The position numbers and the translations under genes are program-made. From Paenibacillus pabuli NBRC 13638 (GTDB lineage Bacteria; Bacillota; Bacilli; Paenibacillales; Paenibacillaceae): DNA of 64,000 bases. This document shows, in pieces, positions 9,035 to 18,393 of this stretch. The notes below the pieces were generated by a model that was given only the letters and a program-made list of their open reading frames with translations, searched no databases and was not told where the DNA came from. The stretch covers positions 62,001-126,000 of the forward strand of contig NZ_BCNM01000021.1 of NCBI RefSeq assembly GCF_001514495.1, in the 5' to 3' direction. Position 1 is the first letter of the stretch, and every line of letters begins with the position of its first letter.

Positions 9035-9100
9035 TAGCTGCTGCTGTTCTCGACTGGGAGATTAGTTGATGTTTCTTATAGAACTCCTTATTCATGCCTC

Positions 9101-9727
9101 CTATAGGTCCTTCCTTGCAAACAGGCGAACCGTTACAAAATAGGAGGCAATGAACAACAGAAGAATGCAAACTGAAACAAAAACATAAACCGAAGCACGA
9201 CCCATTCCGTTCTCTCCTGCCATACTCATGAGTGAGGCAACAGGTTGCGCTAGAATAATGAGAACGATCATAAATACCGCATTAATTATTCCGGCTCCCT
9301 TTTTACTAAGAGCGTAAAAAAGAGGCATATAGATCGAAATTAAAACCAGCACCATTCCAACCGAAATCAGGATGTCCAGTACCGAAAAGTCGGGCTTGTT
9401 CAGTTCGGGGAAAAGGAAGTTAACCAGCCAGTGAGCGCCAGACGAAGCGAAAACTCCAAAAAGCGTATAGAGAACGGCAGACAGATACTTCGCTTGCACA
9501 ATATTTCTGCGGCTAAGCGGTAGCGTGACAAGAAATTTATGATTATGGTTTTTGATATCGTTCATGGTTGCAAGCATAATTGAACCGAAGGCGGTATAGA
9601 TTCCTACAAAATATATCGACATTTCCACTGTCGGGATAAATGCGACACTGAATACAACAAAATAAAAAAGAATCACCCATAGCGAGCTTTTTAAAGCGAT
9701 ATAATCTTTGCGAAGCAAGTTAAGCAT
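9101..9727 (-). CDS. ABC-2 type transporter permease
   Basis: A 208-residue membrane protein with about six hydrophobic segments, of the ABC-2 permease type found with YtrB/BcrA-like ATPases. The ATG at 9727 is chosen because it follows GGGGGAA and begins the hydrophobic reading LLRKDYIALKSS; upstream codons in this frame overlap the ATPase gene. It overlaps the ATPase stop by eight bases and is the last gene of a three-gene operon. Substrate unknown; relatives act in antibiotic resistance or cell-envelope stress. Confidence 0.85.
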   Translation of the reverse strand: MLNLLRKDYIALKSSLWVILFYFVVFSVAFIPTVEMSIYFVGIYTAFGSIMLATMNDIKNHNHKFLVTLPLSRRNIVQAKYLSAVLYTLFGVFASSGAHWLVNFLFPELNKPDFSVLDILISVGMVLVLISIYMPLFYALSKKGAGIINAVFMIVLIILAQPVASLMSMAGENGMGRASVYVFVSVCILLLFIASYFVTVRLFARKDL

Positions 9728-10586
9728 GATGCCGTTCCCCCTTGGCCGTAAAATAGATAAGGTCTTCAAGAGATGGTCTGTGTAAAAGAGCGTGACTACC
9801 GAATAAGCGCTCTGCCTCCGCCCTGTGATCTGCCAAGCCTTCAAAACCAACCACTGTCTCACGGATTCCCACAAATTGCCTTCGGGTGTCTGCATCAAGC
9901 AACTTCATGTCCCCCTTTACAATCGTATATCTCTCAAGCACATCATCTTTTGCTTCATTAAAGACAAGCTTTCCTTTATGGATAAATGCAATATAGTCTG
10001 CTATACGCTCCAAATCGGTCGTAATATGAGTGGAGAAAATAATGGATCTGGTTTCGTCCTGTATTACATCTGCAAGCAGGTCAAGCAGTTCTCTACGAAA
10101 CACAGGATCAAGCCCGGATGTCGGCTCATCCATGATAAGCAGCTCAGCTTCATGAGATAAAGCAACAGCCAGTGAAAATTTTATTTTCATGCCTTTGGAC
10201 AGTTCTTGAATCTTCTTTTTGGGAGACAATTCGAACTGCTCCAGGTAGCTGGTAAATTGCTGTTCGTCCCATTTCTTGTAAAAGGGGGCTATCATATTTT
10301 TCATTTCACGTATCGTAAGATGCTCATAATAGAAACATTCATCTGAAACAATGCCAATGCGTTCTTTAACGTTAACTTCCTGAGCAGGCATCTCTTTTCC
10401 CAATGTTTTGATGCTCCCGGAGTCCGGACGAATCAAACCGGTGATCAGGTTGATCAGTGTGCTTTTCCCCGCCCCATTCGGGCCGATAAGCCCGGTAATA
10501 TAACCTTGTTTTACATCCAATGATATCTGATCCAGCTTGAATAAGGGGTACTTTTTCGATAGGTTGCGCAATTCAATTGCATTCAT
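9720..10586 (-). CDS. ABC transporter ATP-binding protein (YtrB/BcrA-like)
   Basis: A 288-residue ATPase with Walker A GPNGAGKST at about residues 35-43, the signature LSKGMKIKFSLAVAL, Walker B LLIMDEPTSGLDP, and the H-loop histidine in IIFSTHI. The length and C-terminal extension fit ATPases paired with ABC-2 permeases. Its ATG shares one base with the stop of the upstream GntR gene (TAATG) and its end overlaps the permease, so the three are translationally linked. Confidence 0.93.
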   Translation of the reverse strand: MNAIELRNLSKKYPLFKLDQISLDVKQGYITGLIGPNGAGKSTLINLITGLIRPDSGSIKTLGKEMPAQEVNVKERIGIVSDECFYYEHLTIREMKNMIAPFYKKWDEQQFTSYLEQFELSPKKKIQELSKGMKIKFSLAVALSHEAELLIMDEPTSGLDPVFRRELLDLLADVIQDETRSIIFSTHITTDLERIADYIAFIHKGKLVFNEAKDDVLERYTIVKGDMKLLDADTRRQFVGIRETVVGFEGLADHRAEAERLFGSHALLHRPSLEDLIYFTAKGERHHA

Positions 10587-10966
10587 TATATGTGTTCCTC
10601 CTCCACTAACATCGTAAAATGCCGGATTACATCTTGGGCACTCATGCCCACTTCTTTGCCCTCACGAAGGATATCAAGCATTTTCTCTTCGATTCGTTTC
10701 AGTCGCTGTTCCCGAATAAACTCCTGATTAGCCCCAGAGACAAAACAACCTTTACCTATGACGGAATCAATCAGTTTTTCTTTCTCCAGCTCTTCATAAA
10801 CACGTTTGGTTGTAATCACACTAACCTGCAGATCCTTCGCAAGTTGCCTTATTGAGGGAAGACTCTCTCCCGCAACCAGCTCCCCGCTTAAGATGCTCTG
10901 TCTAATCTGGGTCAGGATCTGTATGTAGATTGGATCGCTCGATGCATTGGATATTAGGATTCTAAT
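10586..10966 (-). CDS. YtrA/YhcF-subfamily GntR repressor with an apparent ATT start codon
   Basis: A 126-residue regulator with a short GntR winged helix (LPSIRQLAKDLQVSVITTKR) and a small alpha-helical C-terminal domain, the usual size of the YtrA group that represses its own ABC operon. Family alignment needs the sequence ILISNASSDPIYIQI at the N-terminus. In that frame a TGA lies three codons before the ATT at 10966, and no ATG, GTG or TTG lies between. GAGGTGA ends six bases before the ATT. I therefore infer initiation at ATT; a sequencing error or an internal start (GTG at 10819, too late for the HTH) are alternatives. Confidence 0.75.
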   Translation of the reverse strand: MRILISNASSDPIYIQILTQIRQSILSGELVAGESLPSIRQLAKDLQVSVITTKRVYEELEKEKLIDSVIGKGCFVSGANQEFIREQRLKRIEEKMLDILREGKEVGMSAQDVIRHFTMLVEEEHI

Positions 10967-11000
10967 GTTACCTCACCTCATAGTCATCATTCATCACAAA

Positions 11001-11031
11001 TATAGTGTATATATACAATATACACACTATA
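11001..11031. promoter_or_regulatory. Imperfect palindrome upstream of the GntR operon (candidate operator)
   Basis: TATAGTGTATAT at the left and ATATACACACTATA at the right form an inverted repeat with one extra base. It lies about 35 bases before the GntR start. YtrA-type repressors bind palindromes of this AGTGTA/TACACT style, so autorepression is likely. Confidence 0.6.
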
Positions 11032-11129
11032 CATACATAAGGTCAATAATTATTTCACTCATCTCCATACGATTACACATATGCCCTAAAGAAACCTCGT
11101 TCTCCCGGCTCCCCGTTCTAAAAAGACAT

Positions 11130-11162
11130 AAAAAAAGGTTAACCATTAATTACTGGTTAACC
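11130..11162 (-). terminator. Terminator downstream of the clpP paralog
   Basis: On the minus strand GGTTAACCA pairs with TGGTTAACC, followed by TTTTTTT. It lies 60 bases after the clpP stop. Confidence 0.85.
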
Positions 11163-11221
11163 TGATTACACATAAGGATAGATACCATTTTTCATCCGAC
11201 CGCTCCAAGCACTAACGAACC

Positions 11222-11803
11222 CTACGTACTGGATATAACCTTATCCACCAATCCATACTCCACAGCTTCTGCCGCAGTCAGGAAATAATCTCTGTCGGTA
11301 TCCTTTTCAATTCGCTCCATCGGCTGTCCCGTATGATCGGCAAGCAGCTTGTTGAGGCGCTGACGGTGCTGGATAATCCGGTTGGCGTGAATTAACATAT
11401 CCGAGGCCTGCCCCCGTGTTCCGCCAAGCGGCTGGTGAATCATGATTTCACTGTTTGGCAACGCCAGCCGTTTCCCTTTTGTTCCGCCAACCAGCAGGAT
11501 CGTCCCAAAGCTGGCTGCCATACCAGTGCAGATCGTCGAAATGTCCGGTTTCACGAATTGCATCGTGTCATAGATGGAGAATCCAGCAGTCACGGAACCA
11601 CCTGGACTGTTAATGTACATCTGGATATCCTTCTCCGGGTCCTCTGCGGTCAAAAATAACAACTGGGCCACAATGGCATTGGCCATCTGATCCTCAATCT
11701 CCCCGGATACCATAATAATCCGATCTTTCAGCAAACGGGAATAAATGTCATAGCTCCGCTCTCCGCGGGCTGTCTGTTCAACAACATAAGGTACTACGTT
11801 CAT
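11222..11803 (-). CDS. ATP-dependent Clp protease proteolytic subunit (ClpP paralog)
   Basis: A 193-residue ClpP-family serine peptidase. The catalytic triad is visible as Ser98 (GMAASFG), His123 (MIHQP) and Asp172 (DRDYF), so it should be active. It lies 18 bases after an ECF sigma gene with its own GGGGAGG site, not beside tig or clpX as the main ClpP often does. This suggests an accessory ClpP; Paenibacillus often has several. Its partner ATPase is not in the window. A terminator follows. Confidence 0.9.
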   Translation of the reverse strand: MNVVPYVVEQTARGERSYDIYSRLLKDRIIMVSGEIEDQMANAIVAQLLFLTAEDPEKDIQMYINSPGGSVTAGFSIYDTMQFVKPDISTICTGMAASFGTILLVGGTKGKRLALPNSEIMIHQPLGGTRGQASDMLIHANRIIQHRQRLNKLLADHTGQPMERIEKDTDRDYFLTAAEAVEYGLVDKVISST

Positions 11804-11821
11804 GCATTTTGCCTCCCCGGT

Positions 11822-12688
11822 TTACGCAACCATGCTGACCGTATATCCTCCCCCATACGACATGGAATTCGTACCGGAGCTTGAATAACTGTACATCACT
11901 GGCTGCATCGATTGAGACGGCAGAGTCTGCTGCAAAATCGTTCCCGCCACAGCCATCGGATCATCGGTCTGATTCAGGCATAGATCAATTAAACGGGCTG
12001 TATCCCCGCTGCGGAACGCCAGTAAATAACTGCGCAGTTCATCCCGATTTTGCTGATGTTCTTCCAATCGATTTGTCTGATCAGCATCCGTTTCGCTCAG
12101 TCTGTGCCTCAATTTGGCAAAGGTAGCACGGGCACGACTCAGGGCAGCTTTGACCGCGCCTTCCGTCGTGTCCAACAGTTCAGCAGTCTCTACCGTCGTG
12201 TATCCCATTAAATCGCGTAGTATATATATCGCTCGCTGCCACGGTGGCAGTTCATCCACAAGGATCTGTACAGCGGACTCGATTTCCTCGAATCGCCCTT
12301 CTTCCTCAAATTCTTGCATCAACGGCTTCATGCTTTCCAATTTGCTTGCCCATTTCTCACGCTTCCGTATGGCGTCAATCCAGGTGTTGCGAGCAACACG
12401 GATGAGATAGGCTTCCCAGTTCATGTCCTCTGTCATTCCCGTTCTTCGGGTAGAGGCAAAGGTTAGTGCTTTAACACATGTATCCTGAACCAGGTCCTCA
12501 GTCTCCCAGACTGAACCCGTCAATGACATGCAGTAGGCGTACAACGTACTCAGCAGGTTCGGCAGCACCGTTTCCATTGTTTGCTCTAACGTATATCCGG
12601 TTTGAACACCGAAATGGCTGTATGGTTCGACTTGTTTATCGTCATGTGGTCTGTTGATTCTGCAATCCACGGACTTCACAAAGGCCAT
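11822..12688 (-). CDS. ECF-type RNA polymerase sigma factor with C-terminal extension
   Basis: A 288-residue sigma-70 family protein. Region 2 spans about residues 40-110 (YCMSLTGSVWETEDLVQDTCVK) and region 4 about 150-200 (LPPWQRAIYILRDLMGYTTV, then the ETAELLDTTEGAVKAALSRA helix-turn-helix). ECF factors are usually about 180 residues. Here roughly 90 more follow, ending in a Ser/Gly/Tyr-rich tail. No anti-sigma gene is adjacent; instead a clpP paralog follows in the same operon. The extension may be a built-in regulatory domain, as in other extended ECF groups, but I cannot assign it to one. Confidence 0.85.
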   Translation of the reverse strand: MAFVKSVDCRINRPHDDKQVEPYSHFGVQTGYTLEQTMETVLPNLLSTLYAYCMSLTGSVWETEDLVQDTCVKALTFASTRRTGMTEDMNWEAYLIRVARNTWIDAIRKREKWASKLESMKPLMQEFEEEGRFEEIESAVQILVDELPPWQRAIYILRDLMGYTTVETAELLDTTEGAVKAALSRARATFAKLRHRLSETDADQTNRLEEHQQNRDELRSYLLAFRSGDTARLIDLCLNQTDDPMAVAGTILQQTLPSQSMQPVMYSYSSSGTNSMSYGGGYTVSMVA

Positions 12689-12821
12689 GTTTGGGGCCCC
12701 CCTTTGTTGGTTCCTGATTGATCTTGCTTCAATTCACTTGTTATAATGGCCTTACACTATGTAAACGAAGAACCTCCGGCAAAGGATACGCTCTTCTGAA
12801 TTTATTTTTAGCATTCCTGTC

Positions 12822-13601
12822 CTATTCTCCCAACTTCACCTTCAGACCGGTAAGTGCCAGCGTAATCTTCGGATCCAGGTCATAATTCTGGCGTACATCC
12901 ACGTCGTGAGACATATGGGTAAAATAAGTCTGACCCGGCTTTAAATCCTGCAGCAGCTCCTGTGCCTCAATCATATCGTACACCGAGCGTGTGGAGAATT
13001 CCGCAAGCTCATGGACAAAGCTCGTGCCGAGTATCAGCAGATCCAGCCCGTATAGTGGCTGCTTCTCCGAAGCCTTCAGATCAATGGCATCGGAGCAATA
13101 CGCCCAGCTATACTCTTCTCGTTCAAGCCGATACGCATAGGAATAACCGTTTTTGCCGTGGCAAACTTTCCAGGAGTGCACCTTCCATCCACCGAGCTCG
13201 ATATCCGCATCCGTTTCCAGAAAATTCATATGATGACCGAGCCATGGAAATTGACTCTGGATGGTCGCGATCACCTCACGTGGTGCATACAACTTCCCTT
13301 TTACACCCAACCAGCGACACGCATCTGCCCATTCGGGCAAACCTCCAATATGATCAAAATGCGCATGAGTGATCAGCAGTGTCTGCACCATCCGCATCCC
13401 CTGGTCTTCCATCTGTGATCTCCAGTCTGGTCCGCAATCCATCATGAAAGGTTCATGATCGCCATCTCCATGGATCAAAACGGCAGAACGTCTGCGGCGG
13501 TTCATCCCGGTAAGCCGGGCTTCTGTGCAGACGGCGCAATCACAATACACCCGCGGGACACCCATCGCATCCCCTGTTCCCAGAAATGTTAGCTGATTCA
13601 T
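12822..13601 (-). CDS. PhnP-like metallo-beta-lactamase fold phosphodiesterase
   Basis: A 259-residue hydrolase. The metal-binding motif THAHFDH is at residues 78-84, and the N-terminus FLGTGDAMGVPRVYCDCAVC resembles PhnP, the cyclic ribose phosphate phosphodiesterase, including its extra cysteines. Later histidines (YFTHMSHD) complete the site. The ATG at 13601 begins the conserved core; longer in-frame extensions upstream show no homology. No phn genes are nearby, so the physiological substrate is open. Confidence 0.85.
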   Translation of the reverse strand: MNQLTFLGTGDAMGVPRVYCDCAVCTEARLTGMNRRRRSAVLIHGDGDHEPFMMDCGPDWRSQMEDQGMRMVQTLLITHAHFDHIGGLPEWADACRWLGVKGKLYAPREVIATIQSQFPWLGHHMNFLETDADIELGGWKVHSWKVCHGKNGYSYAYRLEREEYSWAYCSDAIDLKASEKQPLYGLDLLILGTSFVHELAEFSTRSVYDMIEAQELLQDLKPGQTYFTHMSHDVDVRQNYDLDPKITLALTGLKVKLGE

Positions 13602-13700
13602 TATGAAAGTCCCCTCTCCATCCCGGAAGCAATACACGCCAAATTCATGTTCCATCCGAATAATGATATGTAGATTGTAATCTCCCACCTCTGTTTTTGC

Positions 13701-13744
13701 AAAAAAAAGACCATCCCGCCGCAGCTATTCACTGCAAACGGGAC
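13701..13744 (-). terminator. Terminator downstream of the 148-residue unknown
   Basis: On the minus strand an imperfect TCCCG...GCAG / CTGC...CGGGA stem is followed by TCTTTTTTTT. Confidence 0.65.
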
Positions 13745-13799
13745 AGCCTGTCATCTGACATTTCGCAGTCAGACTTCCTATATGTTGATTCGCTATGAA

Positions 13800-14246
13800 C
13801 TAAACGAAAGCCCTCAGCTTCAATGTCAATTCCTGACCCTCAGGCACTTCCTTCGATTCGGTAATGACCCAATTCGAGGCAAGCCGTTTTGCCAGCATAT
13901 CTGCCTGCTCCGGTTTTAATTTCAACCCGGTTACAATGCCTTCACCAACAGTAAAGTCTTTCTCCAGCTGTAATCCAAAGGCCTTCTCCAAATATATCCC
14001 CAGACCACCACGAGTGTTAAAGGTAATCCGGTAACCGTCTTTGACCGCACCTTCCAGATTCTCGCCATGCTCATCCGCATAGGAGAAAAAATCATCATAT
14101 CTGTAGTGCTCCTCAGACACGGCATCAAAGGCAGCAACATCTTTGGCCTGTATTGCTTCTAACAAGGCTGCATCTGACATGCCTTTGCCACGGGCTTGCT
14201 CCAACCGAATAGCTGTATTTTGGGATAACTTCAACTCAGCACTCAT
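13800..14246 (-). CDS. Conserved-looking hypothetical protein
   Basis: A 148-residue soluble, acidic protein with no signal peptide or membrane segment. Predicted helices at the N-terminus (SDAALLEAIQAKDVAAFD) are followed by a mixed alpha/beta part with EEHYRYDDFFSYADEHGENL. I do not recognise the family. The ATG at 14246 is chosen over the GTG at 14255 because AGGAAGG lies ten bases from it. It sits between the phosphodiesterase gene and the peptide importer, with a terminator after it. Confidence 0.65.
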   Translation of the reverse strand: MSAELKLSQNTAIRLEQARGKGMSDAALLEAIQAKDVAAFDAVSEEHYRYDDFFSYADEHGENLEGAVKDGYRITFNTRGGLGIYLEKAFGLQLEKDFTVGEGIVTGLKLKPEQADMLAKRLASNWVITESKEVPEGQELTLKLRAFV

Positions 14247-14283
14247 CCAACTCACACCTTCCTGTCAACATATTCCTAATCCA

Positions 14284-15219
14284 TTATATCCTGTCCCGAT
14301 ATCCGGATACAAAGTGTCCTGGCGAAACTTCCATCCACTCCGGTTCTTCATCCCGTCCCCTGGCGGAAGGATCCGTATCTCCGCTATAGATCGGCGGCGC
14401 CACGTTCCGAACGCTTGGATCAGGAACAGGAATTGCCGCAAGTAGTGCCTGGGTGTAAGGATGTACCGGATTACGGTACAGTTCTTCTGTTGGTGCAACT
14501 TCCACCAGTTTGCCGCGATACATCACACCGATCCGGTTCGAAATGTGGCGTACCATCGACAGATCATGGGCAATAAACAAATAAGTCAGCCCCATCTCTG
14601 CCTGCAAATCTTCAAGCATATTGACCACCTGTGCCTGTACAGATACATCCAGGGCGGACAAGGGCTCGTCACATAAAATAAACTCCGGGTTCACCGACAA
14701 TGCACGTGCAATACTGATCCGTTGACGCTGCCCGCCACTGAATTCATGCGGATAACGCTCCGCGTGTTCTGGTTTCAGGCCAACACGGTTCATGAGGTCA
14801 AGCGCTCGTCCCTTCATTTCTGCCTTGGAAGCATAATTATGAATTTCCATCGGCTCACTAATAATCTGCAGGACATTCATTCCCGGATTCAGTGAAGAAT
14901 AAGGGTCCTGGAATATCGTCTGCATTCGTTTGCGAAACGGCTTCAACTGGCGTTCATTCATCTTGGCAACATCCTGTCCGCCAAACATAATGCTTCCGTC
15001 CGTTACATCAAAGAGTCTCACAATGCTGCGTCCAGTCGTTGATTTACCACAGCCAGATTCTCCAACCAGCCCAAATGTCTCTCCCTTGTGAATATGAAAA
15101 CTGACGTTATCCACGGCTTTCACGACGTCTTTGCTTTTGCCAGCACCACGGACCGGAAAGTGTTTTTTCAATCCACGCACGTCCAGCAGTACTTCACGCT
15201 GATCTATTCCTGAACTCAT
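14284..15219 (-). CDS. Oligopeptide/dipeptide ABC transporter ATP-binding protein (OppF/DppF type)
   Basis: A 311-residue ATPase with Walker A GESGCGKSTTGRS, signature EFSGGQRQRISIARAL, Walker B FILCDEPLSALDVS and the C-terminal oligopeptide-transporter extension (RNPVHPYTQALLAAIPVPDP). The ATG at 15219 overlaps the upstream OppD stop as ATGA, which fixes the start. Last gene of the five-gene importer operon. Confidence 0.92.
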   Translation of the reverse strand: MSSGIDQREVLLDVRGLKKHFPVRGAGKSKDVVKAVDNVSFHIHKGETFGLVGESGCGKSTTGRSIVRLFDVTDGSIMFGGQDVAKMNERQLKPFRKRMQTIFQDPYSSLNPGMNVLQIISEPMEIHNYASKAEMKGRALDLMNRVGLKPEHAERYPHEFSGGQRQRISIARALSVNPEFILCDEPLSALDVSVQAQVVNMLEDLQAEMGLTYLFIAHDLSMVRHISNRIGVMYRGKLVEVAPTEELYRNPVHPYTQALLAAIPVPDPSVRNVAPPIYSGDTDPSARGRDEEPEWMEVSPGHFVSGYRDRI

Positions 15220-16241
15220 TTCTCCACCTCCTCTGACGCTGCATCTGCTTGTACTTGATGCTGTTCCCGACCCTGATCGTCCAGCAACCAGCATAGCGCT
15301 CTATGACCGGGCGCAGTCTCGGTGTACGCAGGCATCTGCTTGCATACCTCCATGGCGTGCGGGCAGCGTTCCATAAACGGGCACCCGGTTGGCGGATGAA
15401 GCAGATTGGGCGGTGTACCTTCAATGGTTGCCAGTCGCTGGCGTCCACCTTCCTCACCCGGTTTCGGAATGGAACGCAGCAACCCCTGCGTATACGGATG
15501 CTGCGGACGAGCGAAAATACGTTCCACAGGCCCTTCTTCCATAATGAGTCCGCCGTACATCACAATCACACGGGTACAGACCTGAGCAACGACACCAAGG
15601 TCATGCGTAATCATCAGAATGGATGTCTGCGTGGATTCTTTCAGTTCCTGCATCAGCTGCAAGATCTGTGCCTGAATGGTCACATCCAGGGCTGTCGTCG
15701 GTTCATCAGCGATCAATAACTCCGGTTTGCAGGACAAGGCCATGGCGATCATTACCCGCTGTCTCATGCCTCCGCTGAATTCATGTGGATATTGGTCAAT
15801 CCGTTCTTCCGGAGATGGAATGCCCACTTGTCGCAGCAGTTCAATTGCTTCCTTGCGTGCAGCCGACTTGTCCATTTTTCGGTGGCGACGAATGACCTCT
15901 GTCATCTGTTTGCCTACGCGAACCACTGGATTAAGTGATGTCATTGGGTCCTGGAAAATCATCGAAATGCGGTTGCCCCGGATTTTGCGCAGTTCCTTGT
16001 CTGACTTGGTCAGCAAATCCTCTCCACGGAACAGAATCTGACCATCCGTAATGTGGCCCGGCGGCTGGATCAGTCGGATCAGCGAACGTGCGGTTACACT
16101 TTTGCCGCTGCCGGACTCGCCGACCAGTCCAACCACTTCGCCTTCATTTAACGTAAAACTCACACCCCGAACGGACTGTACCTCACCTTCCCGGGTTGCA
16201 AAAGACGTTTTCAGTTGTTTGACCGATAATAAATCTGTCAT
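15216..16241 (-). CDS. Oligopeptide/dipeptide ABC transporter ATP-binding protein (OppD/DppD type)
   Basis: A 341-residue ATPase with Walker [14 protein letters not shown], signature [16 protein letters not shown] and Walker [15 protein letters not shown]. The C-terminal part holds the cysteine-containing family motif [17 protein letters not shown], which in homologues binds an iron-sulfur cluster. The ATG at 16241 is preferred over the GTG at 16253 because GGGGTGA lies eight bases before it. Pairs with the OppF-type ATPase. Confidence 0.92.
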   Translation of the reverse strand: MTDLLSVKQLKTSFATREGEVQSVRGVSFTLNEGEVVGLVGESGSGKSVTARSLIRLIQPPGHITDGQILFRGEDLLTKSDKELRKIRGNRISMIFQDPMTSLNPVVRVGKQMTEVIRRHRKMDKSAARKEAIELLRQVGIPSPEERIDQYPHEFSGGMRQRVMIAMALSCKPELLIADEPTTALDVTIQAQILQLMQELKESTQTSILMITHDLGVVAQVCTRVIVMYGGLIMEEGPVERIFARPQHPYTQGLLRSIPKPGEEGGRQRLATIEGTPPNLLHPPTGCPFMERCPHAMEVCKQMPAYTETAPGHRALCWLLDDQGREQHQVQADAASEEVEK

Positions 16242-16346
16242 TGTTGTATTCACCCCGCTGTGTACATGATATGGGTTGTCATAAATCTATGTGTAAATGA
16301 AAACTCAACTTCTATATTTCAAAAACTGTTGGCAGTAAAAAATCCT

Positions 16347-17192
16347 CTATCGCTTGTTCGCTTTCGGCTCGAAGGCTACGCGGAACACGTCCCCGAGGAA
16401 GTTAAACGACAGCACCGTCAGCAAAATAAACAGTCCCGGGAAGATCGCCATATACGGCGCTTCACTAATAAAGCCCTGCGCATCGTTCAACATGCTGCCC
16501 CAAGAGGAGTTCGGCTGTTTGACACCCAGTCCGAGGAAGCTTAGCGACGATTCCATCAGAATCGCACTTGCGATGTTGATTGTGGCAGCCACAATAATGG
16601 TGGGCATAACGTTGGGAATGATGTGTTTCATAATAATCCGGCCCGGCTTCTGACCCGATACACGCGCATAAAGTACATATTCCCGCTGCTTGACCGACAT
16701 CGCTTCTGCCCTGACAATCCGGGCAATGTTCATCCAGCTTAACACCCCGATAATGACAATAATCGTACCGATCCCCGGCTTCAGATAGGCGTTCAGGATT
16801 AACATCAGGAAGAAGGATGGAATCGACATGAGCACATCAACAATACGCATCAACGTGTTATCCACCCAGCCGCCAAAATAACCACTAACCGTACCTACAA
16901 GTGTACCTACAATAACCGCGATTGCCATCGACAGGAAACCTACGGCGAGAGACACCCGTCCCCCGTACAACGCCCGGGCCAAATAATCCCGTCCGTAATC
17001 ATCCGTACCAAACCAGTGATCTGCACTCGGCTGTTGAAGCCGCTCCATGACCACAATTTCATTCGGATCATGTGGAGACAGAAATGCAAACAGGGATGCG
17101 AGCACAAAGATGCCCAATATGATGACAGCCGCAAGGCCCAGTTTCTGCTGCCGGAACTGCGTCCGTAAATTACGCCAGCGCATTGAATTCAT
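16347..17192 (-). CDS. Oligopeptide/dipeptide ABC transporter permease (OppC/DppC type)
   Basis: A 281-residue inner-membrane subunit. It has the N-terminal OppC region with HWFGTDDYGRDYLARALYGG after the first membrane span, then five more spans. The EAA-like loop near RIVRAEAMSVKQREYVLYAR contacts the ATPases. It starts seven bases after the OppB stop. Confidence 0.92.
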   Translation of the reverse strand: MNSMRWRNLRTQFRQQKLGLAAVIILGIFVLASLFAFLSPHDPNEIVVMERLQQPSADHWFGTDDYGRDYLARALYGGRVSLAVGFLSMAIAVIVGTLVGTVSGYFGGWVDNTLMRIVDVLMSIPSFFLMLILNAYLKPGIGTIIVIIGVLSWMNIARIVRAEAMSVKQREYVLYARVSGQKPGRIIMKHIIPNVMPTIIVAATINIASAILMESSLSFLGLGVKQPNSSWGSMLNDAQGFISEAPYMAIFPGLFILLTVLSFNFLGDVFRVAFEPKANKR

Positions 17193-17199
17193 TCTTGTC

Positions 17200-18150
17200 T
17201 CACCCCGTTGTCTTGATTCGTGGATCTACCACGCCATATAAAATATCAGCTACCAGGTTTCCGACAACCAGCAGCACAGAGGACATCATCGTAATGCCCA
17301 TAATAATTGGGTAATCCAGGCCGTGAACGGCTGAAATCCCGAGAGATCCCATTCCCGGCCACGAGAAAACGGACTCCGTAATAAATGCTCCCGCAATCAG
17401 CTCCGGCAAAGACATGCCCAGAATGGTGATTACGGGCAGCAGTACATTTTTCAGCACATGACGAAGCAGTACCGTTCCCTTGGTTGCACCATATGCATAC
17501 TGAATCTGAACATAGTCCTCTTCCAATTGACTGATCGTATTCGAACGAATATAGCGCATGTATACAGACACGTTCATGAAGGTCAACACAGTGCATGGCA
17601 GAATGCCGTGTTTGATAATATCCCATGCCGAGTCCATACCTACCGTTCGCATACCCATGCTGGGCAACCAGTGCAGTTCTACGGCAAAGAAATAGATGAG
17701 CATCATGCCGAACCAGAAGCTTGGAATCGATATCCCGATATACGAGATCAGGCTGAGTCCGCGGTCAAACAGGCTGTTCTGACGCGAACCTGCAATCATG
17801 CTGAGCGGAATGGAAATCAGTAAAGATAATAATAGCGATGCTCCCATTAATCCAAAGGTAGCGGGCAATCGTTCAATAATCATTTCGGCAACCGGGCGAT
17901 GGTTCACCAGTGAATAACCCAGATCACCAGACAGTACATTTTTGAGCCATACGACATATTGCACATACATCGGCTGATCCAGCCCAAGATTTTGCCGTAT
18001 ACGCTCCACATCTTCTGCCCCCATATTTGGGGTAACAAAGGAAAGCACCGGATCGCCTGGCGCCAGCTTGATCAAGGTGAACGATACGATGGAGATTACA
18101 AAAAGAAGAGGGATCGCTTGTGCGATCCTTCGGACAATATAGTTGTTCAC
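17200..18150 (-). CDS. Oligopeptide/dipeptide ABC transporter permease (OppB/DppB type)
   Basis: A 316-residue membrane subunit with six spans. The N-terminus YIVRRIAQAIPLLFVISIVS is typical of DppB/OppB, and the EAA loop lies in YMRYIRSNTISQLEEDYVQ. It follows a GC-rich hairpin and a repeat element that separate it from the binding-protein gene. Confidence 0.92.
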   Translation of the reverse strand: MNNYIVRRIAQAIPLLFVISIVSFTLIKLAPGDPVLSFVTPNMGAEDVERIRQNLGLDQPMYVQYVVWLKNVLSGDLGYSLVNHRPVAEMIIERLPATFGLMGASLLLSLLISIPLSMIAGSRQNSLFDRGLSLISYIGISIPSFWFGMMLIYFFAVELHWLPSMGMRTVGMDSAWDIIKHGILPCTVLTFMNVSVYMRYIRSNTISQLEEDYVQIQYAYGATKGTVLLRHVLKNVLLPVITILGMSLPELIAGAFITESVFSWPGMGSLGISAVHGLDYPIIMGITMMSSVLLVVGNLVADILYGVVDPRIKTTG

Positions 18151-18167
18151 ATGGGCACCTCCGAATC

Positions 18168-18191
18168 AACGCCGGCCTCGCGGCCGGCGTT
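18168..18191. promoter_or_regulatory. GC-rich hairpin between the binding-protein and permease genes
   Basis: AACGCCGGC and GCCGGCGTT form a perfect nine-base stem around CTCGCG, just before oppB. It has no proper T run. Such intercistronic hairpins often stabilise the upstream binding-protein message and lower permease expression (inference). Confidence 0.55.
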
Positions 18192-18244
18192 ATTGGCTTG
18201 TTATATAGAATGAACGCATGTGGATTGAACCAAGGATTCACATT

Positions 18245-18393
18245 GGCCACTCCGATGACAGAACAACCTTCCGATCGCTGTTACCCCCAGATTTCTTTGA
18301 TTCCTTTATAAAAAGGGAAAATCCGGGGATAGCGTATGCTTCCGATGCAGCTTTCTTTCAGAAAGCTTTTAGGCGAACGCTTTGCTTCTTCAG
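18245..18393 (+). repeat. Dispersed intergenic repeat, copy B
   Basis: It carries GGCCACTCCGA, then CCGATCGCTGTTACCCCC, GATTTCTTTGATTCC, AAATCCGGGGATA, an AGCTTTCT/AGAAAGCT hairpin and GGCGAACGCTTTGCTTCT. It occupies most of the 309-base gap between the oppA-like and oppB-like genes and is inside the operon if transcription reads through. Confidence 0.75.
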
